Shown here piece by piece: positions 1 to 6,902 of a stretch of 7,820 nucleotides of DNA. The notes beneath the pieces were generated by a model. The model was not told the DNA's origin. It saw only the letters and a list, made by a program, of their open reading frames with translations, and made no database searches. Positions within the stretch are counted from its first letter, which is position 1; every line of letters begins with the position of its first letter. The stretch is from an uncultured Candidatus Saccharibacteria bacterium (GTDB taxonomy: Bacteria > Patescibacteriota > Saccharimonadia > CAILAD01 > GCA-016700035). The stretch is taken from the NCBI GenBank assembly GCA_937996675.1, contig CALKUN010000098.1, forward strand, positions 1 to 7,820, given 5' to 3'. The position numbers were made by a program, and so were the translations under genes.

Positions 1-2
1 TC

Positions 3-488
3 TCGGTTGATAAAGCCGATCACGAATCAGGTAAGGACCATGACCCGCATGATCAGGAGCGTTCGGTTGAGGTAGCGCGCGACAAGCTGCGCCGTAGTGC
101 CGAACGTCCGGCTGAACGTGAGAAGAAGCAAGAACCAAAGCCAACTCAGCGCAAGCGGCTCGTTTCCGCCGCTGAGCGGACCGGCGCCTACAAGGCGGCC
201 TTGCATGATGTGCAGCGTCAACTCCCACCCCTCCAGCGCAACTTCTCACGGGTCGTTCATGCACGATTTATTGAGGAAACAAGTGAGCTCCTAGAGGAAA
301 CGATTTATAGACCGAGCTTCCTACTGAGCGGAGGCATTGGCGCTCTAGCGGTAGGGTCTCTTTTCTATATTGTGGCTCGTACTCAAGGTTGGCTATTGAG
401 CGGTAGTGAGTTCACAGTAAGTCTACTGATTGGTGGAATTTTAGGCTGGATTGGCGAGTCGCTCGTCAAGCGTTTTCGTAAGAAGTAG
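3..488 (+). CDS. C-terminal part of a two-helix membrane protein of unknown function (5' end outside window)
   Basis: The frame is open from the left edge to TAG at 486-488 and gives 161 visible residues. No in-frame ATG is seen, only weak internal TTG (201) and GTG (210) codons, so I infer the gene starts upstream. Visible residues 1-60 are very hydrophilic: first rich in Asp, His and Glu (KADHES, KDHDPHDQE), then rich in Arg, Lys and Glu (AERKKKQEPKP). This looks like a disordered or coiled cytoplasmic stalk. Two hydrophobic segments follow at about residues 106-126 (LLSGGIGALAVGSLFYIV) and 137-155 (FTVSLLIGGILGWIGESLV). The protein ends in the basic tail KRFRKK, consistent with a hairpin of two membrane helices and a cytoplasmic C-terminus. 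I recognise no family. gyrB follows 113 bp downstream behind its own promoter, so a shared operon is not required. The reading frame is well supported; the function is unknown. Confidence 0.75.
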   Translation, partial: SVDKADHESGKDHDPHDQERSVEVARDKLRRSAERPAEREKKQEPKPTQRKRLVSAAERTGAYKAALHDVQRQLPPLQRNFSRVVHARFIEETSELLEETIYRPSFLLSGGIGALAVGSLFYIVARTQGWLLSGSEFTVSLLIGGILGWIGESLVKRFRKK

Positions 489-505
489 TCACTGGTTTAC
501 ACCTG

Positions 506-534
506 TTGTACTCCTGTAGAACGTCAGTTATAAT
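506..534 (+). promoter_or_regulatory. Predicted sigma70-type promoter of gyrB(A)
   Basis: A perfect -10 hexamer TATAAT lies at 529-534. A weak -35 (TTGTAC, 506-511, 3 of 6 matches) sits 17 bp upstream. Transcription would start near 541 and give a leader of about 60 nt before the gyrB GTG. A better -35-like TTTACA at 496-501 is 27 bp from the -10, too far to pair with it. The -10 sequence and the position before a long operon are the main support. Confidence 0.65.
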
Positions 535-583
535 AGAAGAGTAATTTTGCAGTTCCTGTCTTTTATGAAGGGCTGCCTTTAAG

Positions 584-590
584 AGAGGGG
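584..590 (+). promoter_or_regulatory. Shine-Dalgarno of gyrB
   Basis: AGAGGGG lies 11 nt before the GTG at 602. This supports the non-ATG start, which is followed directly by the expected GyrB N-terminus. The spacing is slightly long. Confidence 0.6.
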
Positions 591-601
591 TTAACATTTC
601 C

Positions 602-2695
602 GTGGCTGAAAAGTCTTCAAAACCAACTTATTCAGCAGATCAAATCCAAGTCCTTGAAGGGCTTGATCCTGTCCGTAAGCGTCCGGGTATGTATATCGGT
701 GGTACCGGTGTCGAAGGTCTGCACCACCTTGTTTGGGAGCTCGTCAACAACTCGATTGACGAGGCTTTGGCGGGCGAAGCAAACTTCGTCGAGGTAGTCC
801 TCGAAAAAGACGGTTGGGTATCTGTAACTGATAATGGTCGCGGTATTCCAGTTGGTAAAGTGAAGGCGACCGGCAAATCAGCTCTTGAGACTGTCCTCAC
901 TGTCCTCCACGCTGGCGGTAAGTTTGGTGGCGGGGGCTACAAAGTCTCCGGCGGACTGCACGGAGTGGGTGTATCGGTTGTGAATGCGCTCTCGACCGAT
1001 CTTGTAGCGCAAGTCCGCCTGGACGGCAAACTCTACGAACAGACGTATAAGGTGGGTGTCCCAACTGGTGATATCAAGGTGGTCGGAGAGACAAAAGGTC
1101 ACGGCACGACGATTCGATTCAAGGCCGACGAGAGTATCTTTGAGACAACCAAGTTCAATTACAATACGATTCTTGATTACCTGCGCCACCAGTCGTATTT
1201 GACCAAGGGCGTACGTGTTAGTTTGTCCGATGAGGTCGCCAATAAGAGTTATAGCTTTTATTTTGAAGGTGGCATCAAGAGCTATGTTGAGCATCTCAAC
1301 AAGGGTAAGGAGGCCATTAATGAGCCGACTTTCTATGTAGAACGCCAGCAGGGTGATGTGACGGTTGAGGTCGCGATCCAGTACGCTGATAGCTTTAATG
1401 ATCAGACGCGAACTTTTGCGAACAATATTTACACTCCCGAAGGTGGAACGCACCTGACTGGCTTTAAGACAGCGCTGACTCGTGTCATCAATGACTATGC
1501 CCGTAAGAACGGCTTGATCAAAGAAAAGGACGAGAGCCTCACCGGAGATGATGTACGTGAAGGCCTCACGGCGGTCGTTTCGGTCAAATTGCCTGACCCG
1601 CAGTTTGAAGGGCAGACCAAGAGCAAGCTTGGTAGCCCAGAGATTCGCGGTATTGTCGATACAGTGCTCTCTGAGTACTTTGCGTACTACTTAGAAGAGA
1701 ATCCAGCTGAAGCCAAGAAGATCGTTGGCAAGGCCTCGTTGTCGGCTCGTGCCCGTCTGGCAGCTCGAGCCGCTCGCGACACCGTTATTCGTAAGGGTGC
1801 GCTCGATGGCATGACCTTGCCTGGTAAGTTGGCGGACTGTAGCTCCAAAGATATGAAGAAGTCAGAGATCTTTATTGTGGAGGGTGACTCGGCTGGTGGC
1901 TCTGCTAAACAGGGGCGTAACCGTGAGTTCCAGGCGATTCTGCCACTCCGAGGTAAGATCTTGAACGTTGAACGAGCTCGACTCGACAAAATGCTTTCTA
2001 GCAACGAGGTAAAGAACCTCATTATCGCTCTTGGAACAGGTATTGCGGACAACTTTGAGATCGAACGATTGCGCTATGACCGTATCATTATCGCGACTGA
2101 CGCCGACGTTGACGGATCTCACATTCGTACGCTCCTTCTGACTTTCTTCTTCCGGCACATGCCCCAAGTCGTCGAGGGTGGACATGTCTATATCGCCCAG
2201 CCGCCACTCTACAAGCTGTCGGTCGGTCGTGAAAAGCACTATGTCTACACTGATGCCGAACGTGACACCGTTCTCAAGGATCTGGCCGAGAAGGCTGAAG
2301 CTAAGGCTAAGGCCAAGCCAAAAGATCTCGCAGTGGAAGCAAGCGAGGAAGTGACAGTACAAGATGCTGTGGAGGTTGAGACCGCTGAAGATCTAGCTGA
2401 GTTGGCAATGAATACACCTGAGGTTGGTGAGGCTACAACCGAAGAGGCAACATCGGGAATTGGCGTGAAGATTCCTGGCCTATCTGTCCAGCGATACAAA
2501 GGTCTTGGTGAGATGAACCCAGACCAGCTGTGGGAGACTACTATGGATCCAGAGCATCGTGTGATGCTCAAAGTGACGATCGATGATGCCGAGAAAGCAG
2601 ACGCGATCTTCGCTAAGCTTATGGGCGACGAAGTGAGTTTGCGAAAGTCATTTATCCAGACGCATGCTAAATCAGTAACGAATATTGACTTCTAG
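602..2695 (+). CDS. gyrB: DNA gyrase subunit B (ATPase/TOPRIM subunit)
   Basis: This is the ATP-hydrolysing subunit of the cytoplasmic type IIA topoisomerase, which pairs with GyrA (A2B2) to introduce negative supercoils. The 697 residues hold, in order, the GHKL ATPase domain with catalytic Glu46 (ELVNNSIDEA, 46-55), the adenine-site DNGRG (77-81) and the lid GGLHGVGVSVVNALS (117-131). The transducer domain carries the ATP-sensing Lys340 in QTKSKLG (338-344). The TOPRIM domain has EGDSAGG (Glu427) and the metal-binding DADVD (500-504). The C-terminal signature is QRYKGLGEMN (630-639), with QLWETTMDP after it. The length exceeds the ~640 residues of B. subtilis type because of an Ala/Glu/Lys-rich insert at about 562-625. 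The Asp before the Mg-binding Asn of the ATPase motif is Asn here (Asn49). GTG at 602 is chosen because it is preceded by a Shine-Dalgarno and gives the usual N-terminal length. gyrA follows directly. The GyrB rather than ParE call rests on the adjacent GyrA with a GyrA box. Confidence 0.97.
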   Translation: MAEKSSKPTYSADQIQVLEGLDPVRKRPGMYIGGTGVEGLHHLVWELVNNSIDEALAGEANFVEVVLEKDGWVSVTDNGRGIPVGKVKATGKSALETVLTVLHAGGKFGGGGYKVSGGLHGVGVSVVNALSTDLVAQVRLDGKLYEQTYKVGVPTGDIKVVGETKGHGTTIRFKADESIFETTKFNYNTILDYLRHQSYLTKGVRVSLSDEVANKSYSFYFEGGIKSYVEHLNKGKEAINEPTFYVERQQGDVTVEVAIQYADSFNDQTRTFANNIYTPEGGTHLTGFKTALTRVINDYARKNGLIKEKDESLTGDDVREGLTAVVSVKLPDPQFEGQTKSKLGSPEIRGIVDTVLSEYFAYYLEENPAEAKKIVGKASLSARARLAARAARDTVIRKGALDGMTLPGKLADCSSKDMKKSEIFIVEGDSAGGSAKQGRNREFQAILPLRGKILNVERARLDKMLSSNEVKNLIIALGTGIADNFEIERLRYDRIIIATDADVDGSHIRTLLLTFFFRHMPQVVEGGHVYIAQPPLYKLSVGREKHYVYTDAERDTVLKDLAEKAEAKAKAKPKDLAVEASEEVTVQDAVEVETAEDLAELAMNTPEVGEATTEEATSGIGVKIPGLSVQRYKGLGEMNPDQLWETTMDPEHRVMLKVTIDDAEKADAIFAKLMGDEVSLRKSFIQTHAKSVTNIDF

Positions 2696-2698
2696 GAG
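2694..2698 (+). promoter_or_regulatory. Shine-Dalgarno of gyrA, overlapping the gyrB stop
   Basis: AGGAG ends 7 nt before the ATG at 2706 and overlaps the gyrB TAG (2693-2695). This decides the gyrA start in favour of ATG 2706 over the upstream in-frame TTG at 2685. It also suggests that translation of the two subunits is coupled. Confidence 0.85.
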
Positions 2699-2705
2699 AG
2701 ACCTT

Positions 2706-5264
2706 ATGGACGACACTACCAACACACCAACTCCAGACGGTCCGGAAACAACTCCGGTCGAAGATACTGTTGACCACCAGCAACAAGGTGGCCGCGGCAA
2801 CATTCAGCTACACTCAATCGAGACCGAGATGGAGAAGAGCTACCTCGAGTATGCGATGTCGGTCATCGTGTCTCGTGCCTTGCCAGACGTCCGTGACGGA
2901 CTCAAGCCAGTTCATCGTCGTATTCTCTACGCAATGCACAGCCTGGGACTGCGCTCGGGCGCTAAGTATCGCAAGTCGGCTAACATCGTCGGTGAAGTAC
3001 TCGGTAAATACCATCCGCACGGTGACTCATCAGTGTATGACGCCATGGTTCGCATGGCACAGGATTTCTCGCTCCGCTACCCGATGGTAGATGGACAGGG
3101 TAACTATGGCTCGCCAGACGGTGACCGTGCGGCTGCCTACCGATACACCGAAGCACGTATGACCAAGATCGCCGAAGAGATGCTCAATGATATAGATAAG
3201 GACACGGTAGACTTCATTCCCAACTATGATGGATCCCAGAAGGAGCCTCGTGTCTTGCCGGCTCGTGTGCCAAACCTTCTCCTCAACGGCGTGCAGGGTA
3301 TTGCTGTCGGTATGGCGACTAATATCCCAACTCACAACCTCACAGAAGTGGTAGACGCTACCATTCACCTCATTGATAACCCCGAAGCCAACGTTCAGGA
3401 TCTTATGAAGTTCGTGAAAGGCCCCGACTTCCCGACTGGCGGTGTCATATTTGATGATGGCGGCATTGCCTCGGCTTATAGTACTGGGCGTGGCAGTATT
3501 ATCATGCGGGCTGTGGCCGAGATCGTAGAAGGCAAGAAAGATCGTCAGTCTATTATCGTAACCGAGCTTCCGTATCAGGTGATTCGTGGTGTTTTGGTTG
3601 AGAAGATTGCTGAATTGCATCGTGAGAAGAAAGTGATTGGTATTGCTGACATTCGCGATGAAAGCTCGGACCGTGAAGGTACTCGTATCGTGATCGAGCT
3701 CAAAAAAGACGCCTATCCACAGAAGATCCTGAATCAACTCTTCAAATTCACCACCATGCAGACGGCTTTTCATGTCAACATGCTTGCTCTGGTCGACGGT
3801 ATTCAGCCGCGTATTCTCAACCTCGAGATGGTGCTTCGCCACTTCCTTGATCATCGCAAGATCGTCGTGCGTCGTCGTACTGAGTTTGAGCTCAAGAAGG
3901 CCAAAGACCGCGCCCATATTCTCGAAGGTCTACTTATCGCGCTGGACCAGATCGACAAGGTTATCTCGACCATTCGCGGAAGCCAGACACAGGACGATGC
4001 TCGCACTAACCTCATTAAGAACTTCAAGCTAAGCCTCGAGCAGGCTAACGCGATCCTCGGCATGCAGCTCCGTACTTTGGCTGGACTGGAGCGCAAGCGT
4101 ATTCAGGATGAGTATGATGAGCTGCAAAAGCTGATCTCCTCGCTCGAAGAGATTCTCAGTACAGAGGCAAATATCCTGAAAGTTATTAAGGAAGAGTTGG
4201 AAGAGATCAAAGATAAATATGGCGATGAGCGCAAGACGAAGATTGAAGTTCGCACGCTCGGCGCCTTCTCCGAAGAGGACCTTGTTCCAAATGAAGACGT
4301 CATCCTATCGATCTCGCACGCTGGTTATATCAAGCGTATGCCATCTGACACCTACAAGAGCCAGGGTCGCGGCGGTAAGGGAATCATGGGTATGACGACA
4401 CGCGAAGATGACGTCGTTGAGCATCTCCTCAAGACCAAGAACCATGACTGGGTATTGTTCTTTACGAGCAAGGGCCGAGCCTTCCGTAATAAGGTCTATG
4501 AAATTCCAGCCTCAAGCCGTACCGCTAAGGGTGTGTCGATTGTGAATATCCTCAACCTCGCACCCGAGGAAAAGGTGACCAGTGCTCTCATTCTCACCAA
4601 GGATGAATCCGCCCAGTACCTCATGATGGCAACGCGTCAGGGAACGATCAAGAAGACCCGCCTGGTCGACTTCTCAAATATTCGCGCTAACGGTATCATC
4701 GCGATCAAGCTTGATGCCGGCGATGAGCTGGCTTGGGTGAAGAAATGTAGTGACGGCGACGATATTCTTATTTCGACCGCCAAGGCTCAGGCCTTGCGCT
4801 TCGGCCAAGAGGCCGCTCGTCCAATGGGGCGTGCGACTCGCGGGGTTCGTGGCATCCGACTACGTGAAGGTGACCGATTGGTCGGTATGGATGTGGTTGG
4901 TCCAGACGGCATACTCCTAGTACTGTGTCAGAACGGGTACGGTAAGCTCACGAAGACGAATCAGTTCTCCAAGCACGCCCGTGGCGGTGTTGGGATTAAG
5001 GCTGGTGTCGTGACAGCTAAGACCGGCGAGGTCGTTGATGCTCGCGTCATTCCATCGCTTGAGGATGATGTACTCATCATCTCCAAGCAAGGTCAGGTGA
5101 TCCGTATCCTCATCAAGGGCATCTCGCTCATCAGTCGAGCCACTCAAGGTGTGCGGGTTATGAAGCTCAAGGACGGGGATACAGTCGCTTCGGTCGCCTT
5201 GATCGATGAGTCGGTCGTAGCGGATGCTGCTGAGGCGACCAGCGACGATAAGGCTAGTAGCTAG
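2706..5264 (+). CDS. gyrA: DNA gyrase subunit A (DNA cleavage/rejoining and wrapping subunit)
   Basis: The protein has 852 residues from ATG 2706. It is the DNA-breaking subunit of gyrase. After a polar N-terminal extension of about 30 residues comes the winged-helix domain, with SYLEYAMSVIVSRALPDVRD (45-64), HPHGDSSVYD (103-112) and catalytic Tyr147 in AAYRYTEARM. The residues matching E. coli quinolone-resistance positions 83 and 87 are Ser108 and Asp112, the sensitive wild-type state. The tower and coiled-coil region follows, up to about residue 520. The C-terminal six-bladed DNA-wrapping domain starts with the GyrA box QGRGGKG (553-559; the usual form is Q[RK]RGGKG). The box marks gyrase rather than topoisomerase IV ParC. 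The C-terminus is a short Ala/Asp/Ser tail. The gene lies 10 bp after gyrB and is translated from a strong Shine-Dalgarno. No truncation or frameshift is seen. Confidence 0.97.
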   Translation: MDDTTNTPTPDGPETTPVEDTVDHQQQGGRGNIQLHSIETEMEKSYLEYAMSVIVSRALPDVRDGLKPVHRRILYAMHSLGLRSGAKYRKSANIVGEVLGKYHPHGDSSVYDAMVRMAQDFSLRYPMVDGQGNYGSPDGDRAAAYRYTEARMTKIAEEMLNDIDKDTVDFIPNYDGSQKEPRVLPARVPNLLLNGVQGIAVGMATNIPTHNLTEVVDATIHLIDNPEANVQDLMKFVKGPDFPTGGVIFDDGGIASAYSTGRGSIIMRAVAEIVEGKKDRQSIIVTELPYQVIRGVLVEKIAELHREKKVIGIADIRDESSDREGTRIVIELKKDAYPQKILNQLFKFTTMQTAFHVNMLALVDGIQPRILNLEMVLRHFLDHRKIVVRRRTEFELKKAKDRAHILEGLLIALDQIDKVISTIRGSQTQDDARTNLIKNFKLSLEQANAILGMQLRTLAGLERKRIQDEYDELQKLISSLEEILSTEANILKVIKEELEEIKDKYGDERKTKIEVRTLGAFSEEDLVPNEDVILSISHAGYIKRMPSDTYKSQGRGGKGIMGMTTREDDVVEHLLKTKNHDWVLFFTSKGRAFRNKVYEIPASSRTAKGVSIVNILNLAPEEKVTSALILTKDESAQYLMMATRQGTIKKTRLVDFSNIRANGIIAIKLDAGDELAWVKKCSDGDDILISTAKAQALRFGQEAARPMGRATRGVRGIRLREGDRLVGMDVVGPDGILLVLCQNGYGKLTKTNQFSKHARGGVGIKAGVVTAKTGEVVDARVIPSLEDDVLIISKQGQVIRILIKGISLISRATQGVRVMKLKDGDTVASVALIDESVVADAAEATSDDKASS

Positions 5265-5285
5265 TCTCATCCTGAGGTACGATAA

Positions 5286-5302
5286 GGGTAAGCAGTTTAC
5301 CC
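5286..5302 (+). promoter_or_regulatory. Hairpin abutting the start codon of the methyltransferase-like gene
   Basis: A perfect 6-bp inverted repeat (GGGTAA 5286-5291, TTACCC 5297-5302) with a 5-nt loop ends one base before the ATG at 5303. Its 5' arm includes most of the only purine-rich Shine-Dalgarno candidate (AAGGG, 5284-5288). No T-tract follows, so it is not a classic terminator. The structure is seen in the sequence; a role in translation is inferred. Confidence 0.45.
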
Positions 5303-5893
5303 ATGATTCGACAAACTTTACACCATTTCAAGAAACTCCCTTCCCATCTCCGTACGGGCTTTAGCCACCACTTGCTTTCACCGCGGGCGGTGCTTGATGA
5401 GCTGCAGGTTAAGGAAGGTGACACAATCTTTGAAGTCGGCAACCCTGTCGGCTTCTTTGCTTCGGCCGGCCTCAGCGTAATCGGCCAGCCGGGGAGATAT
5501 ATTGTAGCTGGGCCCAACGAGGATTCGTTTGATCGGGTGGCTCACCTGACGCACCATAAGCAATTAGAGCGCGTACTATTGGCAGATGTGCTGATGAATC
5601 GAGCCTTTGAGCACGGCTCAGCAGACTGGATTATGCTAACGAACGTTCTTTCATCCTCGCTACACCCAGCGCAGTTCTGCATGGCGATTGGGGATTATCT
5701 GAAGCCGAGCGGTCGCGTTGTTCTTCTCGACTGGAAGGTTGGCCAGGCGGCTGGTCCCGAGGCTGATCGACGAGTTGATAGTGAGCAGGCGATTCGCATG
5801 TTGACTGATTGCGGAATGATATTTGAGCGTACGCTCAATACTCCTGGATATCACTACGGACTTGTGTTCCAGGCGGGCTCCACAGTAAGATAA
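5303..5893 (+). CDS. Divergent class I methyltransferase-fold protein
   Basis: The protein has 196 residues and no signal peptide or membrane segment, so it is probably cytoplasmic. The layout resembles SAM-dependent methyltransferases of the UbiE/Methyltransf_11 type. It has an N-terminal helical lead-in (residues 1-35), a motif I-like strand and loop TIFEVGNPVGFFASAG (41-56), a second strand GRYIVAGPNE (64-73), a motif IV-like ADWIMLTNVL (107-116) and the post-motif LKPSGRVVLLDWK (133-145). Motif I is degenerate: the usual GxGxG reads G46-N-P-V-G50. The acidic residue that normally ends strand 2 and binds the SAM ribose is not evident. It may bind another ligand, or methylate poorly. The gene lies 38 bp after gyrA on the same strand and 28 bp before the DUF212 gene, so cotranscription with gyrBA is likely. 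ATG 5303 is the first plausible start; its Shine-Dalgarno is weak and lies in a hairpin. The fold call is fairly good; the substrate is unknown. Confidence 0.65.
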   Translation: MIRQTLHHFKKLPSHLRTGFSHHLLSPRAVLDELQVKEGDTIFEVGNPVGFFASAGLSVIGQPGRYIVAGPNEDSFDRVAHLTHHKQLERVLLADVLMNRAFEHGSADWIMLTNVLSSSLHPAQFCMAIGDYLKPSGRVVLLDWKVGQAAGPEADRRVDSEQAIRMLTDCGMIFERTLNTPGYHYGLVFQAGSTVR

Positions 5894-5906
5894 GAGTAAG
5901 ATAACA
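5885..5906 (+). repeat. Two-copy 11-bp tandem repeat over the stop codon
   Basis: GTAAGATAAGA (5885-5895) is followed directly by GTAAGATAACA (5896-5906), 10 of 11 bases identical. The first copy contains the TAA stop (5891-5893) of the methyltransferase-like gene, and the second supplies another in-frame TAA (5897-5899). It is probably a small local duplication. Confidence 0.6.
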
Positions 5907-5910
5907 GACT

Positions 5911-5917
5911 GAGGTGG
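5911..5917 (+). promoter_or_regulatory. Shine-Dalgarno of the DUF212 gene
   Basis: GAGGTGG precedes two consecutive ATG codons at 5919 and 5922. Its GAGG core is 4 nt from the first and 7 nt from the second, which favours 5922. Initiation at 5919 would add only one Met. Confidence 0.65.
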
Positions 5918-5921
5918 AATG

Positions 5922-6800
5922 ATGCAGATATCCGAGTATTTATATGTTCCCCTTGTGACTTGGGCCTTGGCTCAAGCTGTTAAGTTTTTCATCGCTATGA
6001 TCAAGGGTGAGTACCGTCCTTCGCTTCTGTTTTCGTCCGGCGGTATGCCAAGTGTGCACTCCGCAACGGTGTCTTCGCTTGCGACGGTTGCCTTCATCGA
6101 GGCCGGTCCAGCCGGCGCGCTTTTCGGCATTACCGGTATCTTCGCCGCTATTGTGATGTATGACAGCCTGGGCGTACGGCGGGCGGCTGGTGAACAGGCC
6201 AAGGCACTCAATCGATTGATCGGTGACCTTGAACAGACCGGCACACTGAAGAATCATGGCGCGTACGCGCATCTTCGTGAAGTGCTTGGACATCGTCCAT
6301 TGGAAGTATTTATTGGGGCGGTCATGGGTGTTATCGTTTCGGGCCTTTTTCTCTACGCTCGCGTGCTTGAGTCGGCTCCGTGGCTGCTTTCTGCGTTGCG
6401 TGGCAATACGCTTGTGGTGGAGTTGGTGATTGCCGGCCTCCTTGTTGTGTCAGGTAGCCTGAGTGTACTGTTGGCCCGTCGTGGTGCGGCTCGACTCTAT
6501 AAGCCATTCTTTCGTCAGGTCTTTATAAGTAATGTGGTGATGGCGGCTGGCTTACTTGTGCTTGTATTGATACAGAATCAGCAGCTTGCACCATGGGATA
6601 ACTGTCTAACGCTTCTCGTGGTTGTGGCTTTGTTTGTCGCCTGGCATCTCGTGCTCTGGTATCAGTTGCTCGTAGACGGTCATTTGCGTGCTACTGACGT
6701 TGTTTTGAAGCCTCGATCGCAGCGACAGGCTAAATGGTTGCCCGGAGCTCCCAAAACCCGTGCAGCTCGTCGTCGACAAGCTCGAAAAGCCAAAAGCTAA
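5922..6800 (+). CDS. DUF212 / divergent PAP2 family membrane protein (YuiD-like) with extra C-terminal membrane domain
   Basis: The protein has 292 residues from ATG 5922. Residues 1-145 match the whole DUF212 (YuiD-type) pattern. There is a first helix (about 5-27), the phosphatase-like motif SGGMPSVHSATVSSLA (39-54), the helix ending IVMYDSLGVRRAAGEQA (77-93) and LGHRPLEVFIGAVMGV (122-137). The family is related to PAP2 acid phosphatases and is presumed to act on lipid phosphates at the membrane, but no reaction is firmly established that I know of. YuiD proteins are about 160 residues long. Here a further ~145 residues add three predicted membrane helices (about 163-184, 201-218, 228-250) and a very basic tail (RAARRRQARKAK, about 280-291) with many Arg and Lys, probably cytoplasmic. 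The gene follows the methyltransferase-like gene by 28 bp. No terminator lies between its TAA and the rRNA promoter. Family call strong; biological role unknown. Confidence 0.88.
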   Translation: MQISEYLYVPLVTWALAQAVKFFIAMIKGEYRPSLLFSSGGMPSVHSATVSSLATVAFIEAGPAGALFGITGIFAAIVMYDSLGVRRAAGEQAKALNRLIGDLEQTGTLKNHGAYAHLREVLGHRPLEVFIGAVMGVIVSGLFLYARVLESAPWLLSALRGNTLVVELVIAGLLVVSGSLSVLLARRGAARLYKPFFRQVFISNVVMAAGLLVLVLIQNQQLAPWDNCLTLLVVVALFVAWHLVLWYQLLVDGHLRATDVVLKPRSQRQAKWLPGAPKTRAARRRQARKAKS

Positions 6801-6842
6801 ACAGTCAATTTGCTCCAACCTGAACACCAGCTATAAATATGG

Positions 6843-6872
6843 TTGACAGTCCTATTACTTATCAGGTAGTAT
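6843..6872 (+). promoter_or_regulatory. Predicted rRNA operon promoter
   Basis: A perfect -35 hexamer TTGACA (6843-6848) is followed after 18 bp by a -10 TAGTAT (6867-6872; 4 of 6 matches, keeping the key TA...T). An AT-rich stretch (ATAAATAT, 6833-6840) lies just upstream and could act as an UP element. The start point would be near 6879-6880, giving a leader of about 300 nt before 16S. Confidence 0.65.
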
Positions 6873-6902
6873 CCTCCTAGTAGCTTTTGCTAGCGAAACA
6901 AC

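Noticed and set aside
489..601. Riboswitch or terminator before gyrB
   Set aside because: Only weak 4-bp stems (for example AAGG/CCTT at 568-579) are visible, with no T-tract or known aptamer motif.
878..1453. Minus-strand open frame (191 codons)
   Set aside because: It lies inside the conserved GyrB ATPase domain, with no Shine-Dalgarno or family motif seen.
2685..2705. Upstream TTG as the gyrA start (adds 7 residues)
   Set aside because: ATG 2706 has an ideal Shine-Dalgarno 7 nt away; the TTG lies inside gyrB with no such signal.
3030..3917. Long minus-strand open frame (295 codons)
   Set aside because: It lies wholly inside gyrA, whose protein is unmistakable, and its translation resembles no family. 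It is a codon-bias shadow.
602..5264. Alternative genetic code (TGA as Gly, as in Gracilibacteria/SR1)
   Set aside because: gyrB and gyrA have no in-frame TGA, and glycines use GGN, so standard decoding is sufficient.
6810..6837. Tandem promoter with TATAAA (6832-6837)
   Set aside because: The -35 candidate (TTGCTC) matches only 3 of 6 bases; possible but not supported enough to list.
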